From NCBI GenBank assembly GCA_020047885.1, contig JAIFNF010000084.1:1-28634 (forward strand): DNA of 28,634 bases. Direction: 5' to 3'. A program made the position numbers and the translations under genes. The notes under the pieces were generated by a model. That model was not told the DNA's origin. It saw only the letters and a program-made list of their open reading frames with translations, and made no database searches. Below, piece by piece: positions 25,670 through 28,634 of the stretch (positions are counted from its first letter, which is position 1; each line of letters opens with the position of its first letter). The stretch is from Gammaproteobacteria bacterium (GTDB lineage Bacteria; Pseudomonadota; Gammaproteobacteria; Competibacterales; Competibacteraceae).

Positions 25670-26656
25670 TTGAAAAGCACCCCGCATTCCTTGCCGCCCG
25701 CCCGCTTGGCAAGAGACGTTTTGTCCGTCCAGATTTTTCCATGGACACTGCTGCTCGTTTTGGCGCTGTTTCCGCTGGTCGCGCCACTCTTCGATTTCAC
25801 CTATTACGTCGGTTTCGTCCGCCATCTGCTGATCGTGATGATCGCGGCGACCAGCCTGAATTTCATTCTCGGTTACGGCGGTATGACAGCACTCGGCCAT
25901 GCGGGCTTTATCGGCGTCGGAGCCTACACCGTCGTGGCGCTGGTCGATGCCGGATGGACTTCCGCCTGGGGCGCGTGGACGGCAGCCCTGGTCGTTTCAG
26001 CGGCCTTTTCAGCGGCCATCGGCGCGGTTTCTTTACGCACCCAGGGCGTGTATTTCCTGATGCTCACGCTGGCTTTCTCGCAGATGCTGTATTACCTGGC
26101 CGTATCGTTGCGAACCTATGGCGGCGATGACGGGTATGGGCTGCACACGCCGCTCACTCTCGGCCTGGGACTCGGCGACGCCCAGGGAAGCACTCTTTAC
26201 TGGGTGGTGTTGGCGATAGCGGCATTACTCTTTGCATTTCTGAACCGGGTTGCCGTATCCCGCTTCGGCTATGCGCTGCGGGGCGTCCGGGAAAATGAGA
26301 TCCGCATGGCCGCGCTGGGCTATCCGGTCTATTGGATCAAGTTCACCGCGTTTACCGTCGCCGGCGCAGTGGCCGGACTGGCTGGCGCATTGCTGGCCTG
26401 CCACAATCGGTTTGTCAGCCCGTCGTTGATGCACTGGACGGAATCGGCCACGTTGCTGGTGATCGTAGTGATCGGCGGTCTGGGTCGGCGCTGGGGTGCG
26501 CCACTGGGTGCCGCAGTCTGGCTCACACTGGCGGAAGTGCTGAAGCTGTACACCGATTACTGGCGCTGGCCGTTGGGTCTGTTGCTGATCCTGATCGTGT
26601 TCTTCGCGCCCAAGGGGATGGCGGCGCTATTCGATGACCGTGGGAAATCCCCATGA
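25670..26656 (+). CDS. ABC transporter permease, LivM type
   Basis: A 328-residue permease with the LivM hallmarks SLNFILGYGGMTALGHAGFI (TM2-TM3 region), SLRTQGVYFLMLTLAFSQM, and RFGYALRGVRENEIRMAALG, followed by the ATPase-contact region LVIVVIGGLGRRWGAPLGAA. The start is a TTG at 25670 with AGAGAAG immediately upstream; no in-frame ATG fits, so the exact start is uncertain and a TTG near 25718 is possible. Its stop codon overlaps the ATG of the next gene (ATGA at 26653-26656), indicating translational coupling. Confidence 0.92.
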   Translation: MKSTPHSLPPARLARDVLSVQIFPWTLLLVLALFPLVAPLFDFTYYVGFVRHLLIVMIAATSLNFILGYGGMTALGHAGFIGVGAYTVVALVDAGWTSAWGAWTAALVVSAAFSAAIGAVSLRTQGVYFLMLTLAFSQMLYYLAVSLRTYGGDDGYGLHTPLTLGLGLGDAQGSTLYWVVLAIAALLFAFLNRVAVSRFGYALRGVRENEIRMAALGYPVYWIKFTAFTVAGAVAGLAGALLACHNRFVSPSLMHWTESATLLVIVVIGGLGRRWGAPLGAAVWLTLAEVLKLYTDYWRWPLGLLLILIVFFAPKGMAALFDDRGKSP

Positions 26657-27402
26657 GTCTGTTCATCGCAGAAGGTCTGTTCAAACACTTCGGCGGCCTG
26701 GTTGCGGTGGATCGGGTCAGTTTGACCGTGGAGCCGGGCGAGATTCATGCGCTGATCGGCCCCAATGGCGCGGGTAAAACGACGCTGGTGAATGTGATTT
26801 CCGGCCTGCTGCCGCTGGATGCCGGACGGATTTTGCTGGATGGCGTCGATTTGACTGCTTTGCCGCCGCATCAACGGGTGCGCCATGGCCTATCGCGTTC
26901 TTTCCAGATCACCAGCGTCTTCAACAACGACAGCGTAATGGATAACCTGCTGCTGGCCGTGCAGGCGCACACCGGCTCCAGTTTCCGCATTTTCGGGTGG
27001 CGGGCAGACGAATCAGGATTACGTGAGCGGGCGGTGGGGCTGGCGCAACAGGTCGGGCTTGGCGAGGTGCTGAACCGGAAGGCCGGGGCGCTGCCGCATG
27101 GCGCACAACGCCAGCTCGATGTCGCCCTGGCGCTGGCGGCACAACCCCGACTGCTGTTGCTCGATGAGCCACTGGCCGGTATGGGACCGGAGGATGTGGT
27201 GGAAATGGTCGCGCTGATTCAGCGCCTGCGTGCGGAAACCGCCATCCTGTTGATTGAGCACGATATGGATGCGGTCTTTCAACTCGCTGACCGGATTACG
27301 GTGCTGGATTATGGCCGGGTGCTGACGTCCGGTGATGTCGCCTATATTCGGGATCACCCGGACGTGCAGGCCGTGTATCTGGGTACGGAGGTGGCTCAGT
27401 GA
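26653..27402 (+). CDS. ABC transporter ATPase, LivG type
   Basis: A 249-residue cytoplasmic ATPase: Walker A GPNGAGKT (36-43), family-typical signature LPHGAQRQ (147-154) in place of LSGGQ, Walker B LLLLDEP (167-173) and switch His203 (LIEHDMD). LivG proteins normally carry such a divergent signature, so the enzyme looks intact. Both ends overlap neighbours: ATGA with the permease and GTGA with the next ATPase. It pairs with the next gene product to form the ATPase heterodimer. Confidence 0.94.
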   Translation: MSLFIAEGLFKHFGGLVAVDRVSLTVEPGEIHALIGPNGAGKTTLVNVISGLLPLDAGRILLDGVDLTALPPHQRVRHGLSRSFQITSVFNNDSVMDNLLLAVQAHTGSSFRIFGWRADESGLRERAVGLAQQVGLGEVLNRKAGALPHGAQRQLDVALALAAQPRLLLLDEPLAGMGPEDVVEMVALIQRLRAETAILLIEHDMDAVFQLADRITVLDYGRVLTSGDVAYIRDHPDVQAVYLGTEVAQ

Positions 27403-28115
27403 ATCCGGAAATTTTGCTACGTTGTCGCGGACTGGAAGCGGGCTACGGCGCCAGCCAGGTATTGTTTGGACTGGATTTTGACATCGCCGCCGGGGAATTT
27501 GTGACCCTGCTGGGCCGCAACGGCATGGGCAAGAGCACCACGATCAAGACCCTGACCGGTGGGTTACCGGTGCGCCGGGGTGACATTCATTTCGGCGGCC
27601 AGGCGATCCACAACCGGCGTCCTGATGCTATCGCCCGCCTCGGCATGGCGATAGCGCCGGAAGGGCGGCAGTGTTTTCCCAATCTGACCGTGCGTGAACA
27701 CCTGATCGCCTTTGCCGCCAACCGCAGCGGTCGGAGCGCGTTTTGGACCTTGCCGAAGCTCTACGCGCTGTTTCCGCGTCTGCAGGAACGCGACCGTCAC
27801 TTGGGCCATCAGCTTTCCGGCGGCGAACAGCAAATGTTGTCCATTGCCCGCGCCCTGTCCACTAACCCGCGCTTGCTGATTCTTGATGAAGCTACCGAGG
27901 GTCTGGCACCGGTGATTCGGGAGGAGATTTGGTGTTGTCTGGATCGGTTGAAAGCCGCAGGCCAGACCACGCTGGTCGTGGACAAATATGTAGAGCGGCT
28001 CCTCAAACTGGCTGACCGCCATTTCATTCTTGAACGTGGCGCGATCGCCTGGAGTGGTCGTTCTGCTGAACTGGACGCTAACCGGGGATTGTGGAGCCGT
28101 TATCTGGGCGTGTGA
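27399..28115 (+). CDS. ABC transporter ATPase, LivF type
   Basis: A 238-residue ATPase starting with GTG that overlaps the preceding stop codon. Walker A GRNGMGKS (39-46, the NGMGKST variant is characteristic of LivF), signature LSGGEQQ (139-145) and Walker B LLILDEA (159-165) are complete. The region after beta-strand 8 reads LVVDKYVERLLKLADR, where LivF proteins usually have LVEQN; the switch position is therefore changed. It is the last gene of the importer cluster; no clear terminator follows. Confidence 0.93.
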   Translation: MNPEILLRCRGLEAGYGASQVLFGLDFDIAAGEFVTLLGRNGMGKSTTIKTLTGGLPVRRGDIHFGGQAIHNRRPDAIARLGMAIAPEGRQCFPNLTVREHLIAFAANRSGRSAFWTLPKLYALFPRLQERDRHLGHQLSGGEQQMLSIARALSTNPRLLILDEATEGLAPVIREEIWCCLDRLKAAGQTTLVVDKYVERLLKLADRHFILERGAIAWSGRSAELDANRGLWSRYLGV

Positions 28116-28305
28116 ACAACGGATGAACCGCCAAGACGTCAAGATCACCAAGATGAATTATTGGTAATTCGCCACGAAAGACCTCAGCGAAATCCGCCAA
28201 GCCGACCTTGTTGCAACAATTTCCGCACCAGGGTTTGGACGCGTCCGCAAAGATTTTGCAGCATCTTGCACCGTGAAAACCGATTGCATAACCATCTCCA
28301 GAAAA
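28116..28305. other. Intergenic region between the importer operon and the XRE gene
   Basis: This 190-bp gap includes three CAAGA units spaced 8-9 bp apart (28132-28153, in a stretch reading AACCGCCAAGACGTCAAGA) that resemble a dispersed intergenic sequence seen in many bacteria, and a 12-bp palindrome TTGTTGCAACAA (28208-28219). No convincing gene. It lies between the converging importer operon and minus-strand XRE gene, so termination signals are expected but none stands out. Confidence 0.35.
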
Positions 28306-28634
28306 TCAGGGAGCCTGATCCGATGCGCCGGTTTTTTTCATTAGGTCGATAATTTCTTTTAGATATTGAATTTCCTTGTCTTTATGTTGCAGCAGTGCTT
28401 GGTGCTTTTGCAATTCTGCCATTATGGCTTCTGGGTTTATATTCAGTGTTTGTGAAATATTTAGTGTTTGTGAAATAGTCTGGTAATTATTATCTCTAAA
28501 AAAACACATAGTATTTTTCTCGCCGAAGCTCATCAATTCAGCGGGATTTGTGCCTAGAACCTCCGCAATCTGTTCCAGTCGGGACATTTGCACATCTGTA
28601 TCTCCCCGCTCGATGTTGGCATAGCCGTGTAGCG
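28306..28634 (-). CDS. XRE/Cro-type HTH regulator (N-terminus outside window)
   Basis: The minus strand is open from the window edge to a TGA at 28306-28308, giving 108 visible residues. The first visible part, LHGYANIERGDTDVQMSRLE followed by QIAEVLGTNP, is the second half of an XRE helix-turn-helix (recognition helix, then helix 4), so the true start lies beyond 28634. The GTG at 28593 would cut the domain and is rejected. After it come an aromatic stretch (SFGEKNTMCFFRDNN), a duplicated ISQTLN, and a coiled-coil end (LQKHQALLQHKDKEIQYLKE) likely for dimerisation. It probably binds DNA and represses transcription; the target is unknown. Confidence 0.8.
   Translation of the reverse strand, partial: LHGYANIERGDTDVQMSRLEQIAEVLGTNPAELMSFGEKNTMCFFRDNNYQTISQTLNISQTLNINPEAIMAELQKHQALLQHKDKEIQYLKEIIDLMKKTGASDQAP
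28441..28476 (-). repeat. 18-bp in-frame tandem duplication in the XRE gene
   Basis: Two adjacent copies of ATT(C/T)AGTGTTTGTGAAAT (28441-28458 and 28459-28476) differ at one base. They encode ISQTLN twice, keeping the reading frame. Confidence 0.85.

Noticed and set aside
28129..28155. CAAGA repeats as a CRISPR or iteron array
   Set aside because: Only three short imperfect units spaced 8-9 bp apart; too few and too irregular for an array or an origin.

Overview
The window is about 28.6 kb of a moderately GC-rich proteobacterial chromosome. It is most likely gammaproteobacterial, judging from a separate yajC-secD-secF cluster, a class I fumarase, the large glutamate synthase subunit and a LivHMGF-type transporter. 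A Competibacter- or Thiotrichales-like organism would fit the secreted caspase locus, but that placement is weak inference. There are no rRNA or tRNA genes, no CRISPR array and no complete insertion sequence.

Layout. 1-4208 (minus): gltB, cut at its C-terminal end by the window edge. 4445-5070 (minus): a VapBC-type toxin-antitoxin pair. 5123-5817 (plus): a small ORF and a CheZ-like helical protein, divergent from vapBC, with a perfect 14-bp palindrome between them. 6050-7570: class I fumarase, flanked by two repeat-type hairpins. 7642-9309: a CorA-like two-TM transporter with a GMN motif and an unusually large N-terminal domain.

9677-17446 (plus) is the unusual part: a visibly AT-richer block of secreted or envelope proteins. 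In order these are a glycine-zipper lipoprotein, a 1104-residue WD40-caspase, a 585-residue caspase with a DUF4384-like tail, and two small paralogous secreted proteins, one ending in a PPC-like beta domain. A predicted membrane-anchored or secreted HExxH metallopeptidase (17548-18588, minus) converges on the block. A short arginine motif, T-R-[A/G], usually as TRAFSRA or KTRG, recurs in the linkers of both caspases and in both small proteins. Different codons are used between the caspase copies. Caspase-like proteases of bacteria generally cut after Arg or Lys, so the block may be an extracytoplasmic proteolytic system that carries its own processing sites. This is the best candidate for a poorly described system here.

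18869-22087: yajC-secD-secF, the accessory subunits of the Sec translocase. 22178-23353: a receiver-domain protein with a long Ala-rich helical region and a C-terminal membrane anchor. 23516-28115: a five-gene ABC importer of the branched-chain amino acid family (binding protein, two permeases, two ATPases, the last three genes overlapping). 28306-28634 (minus): a partial XRE-type regulator.
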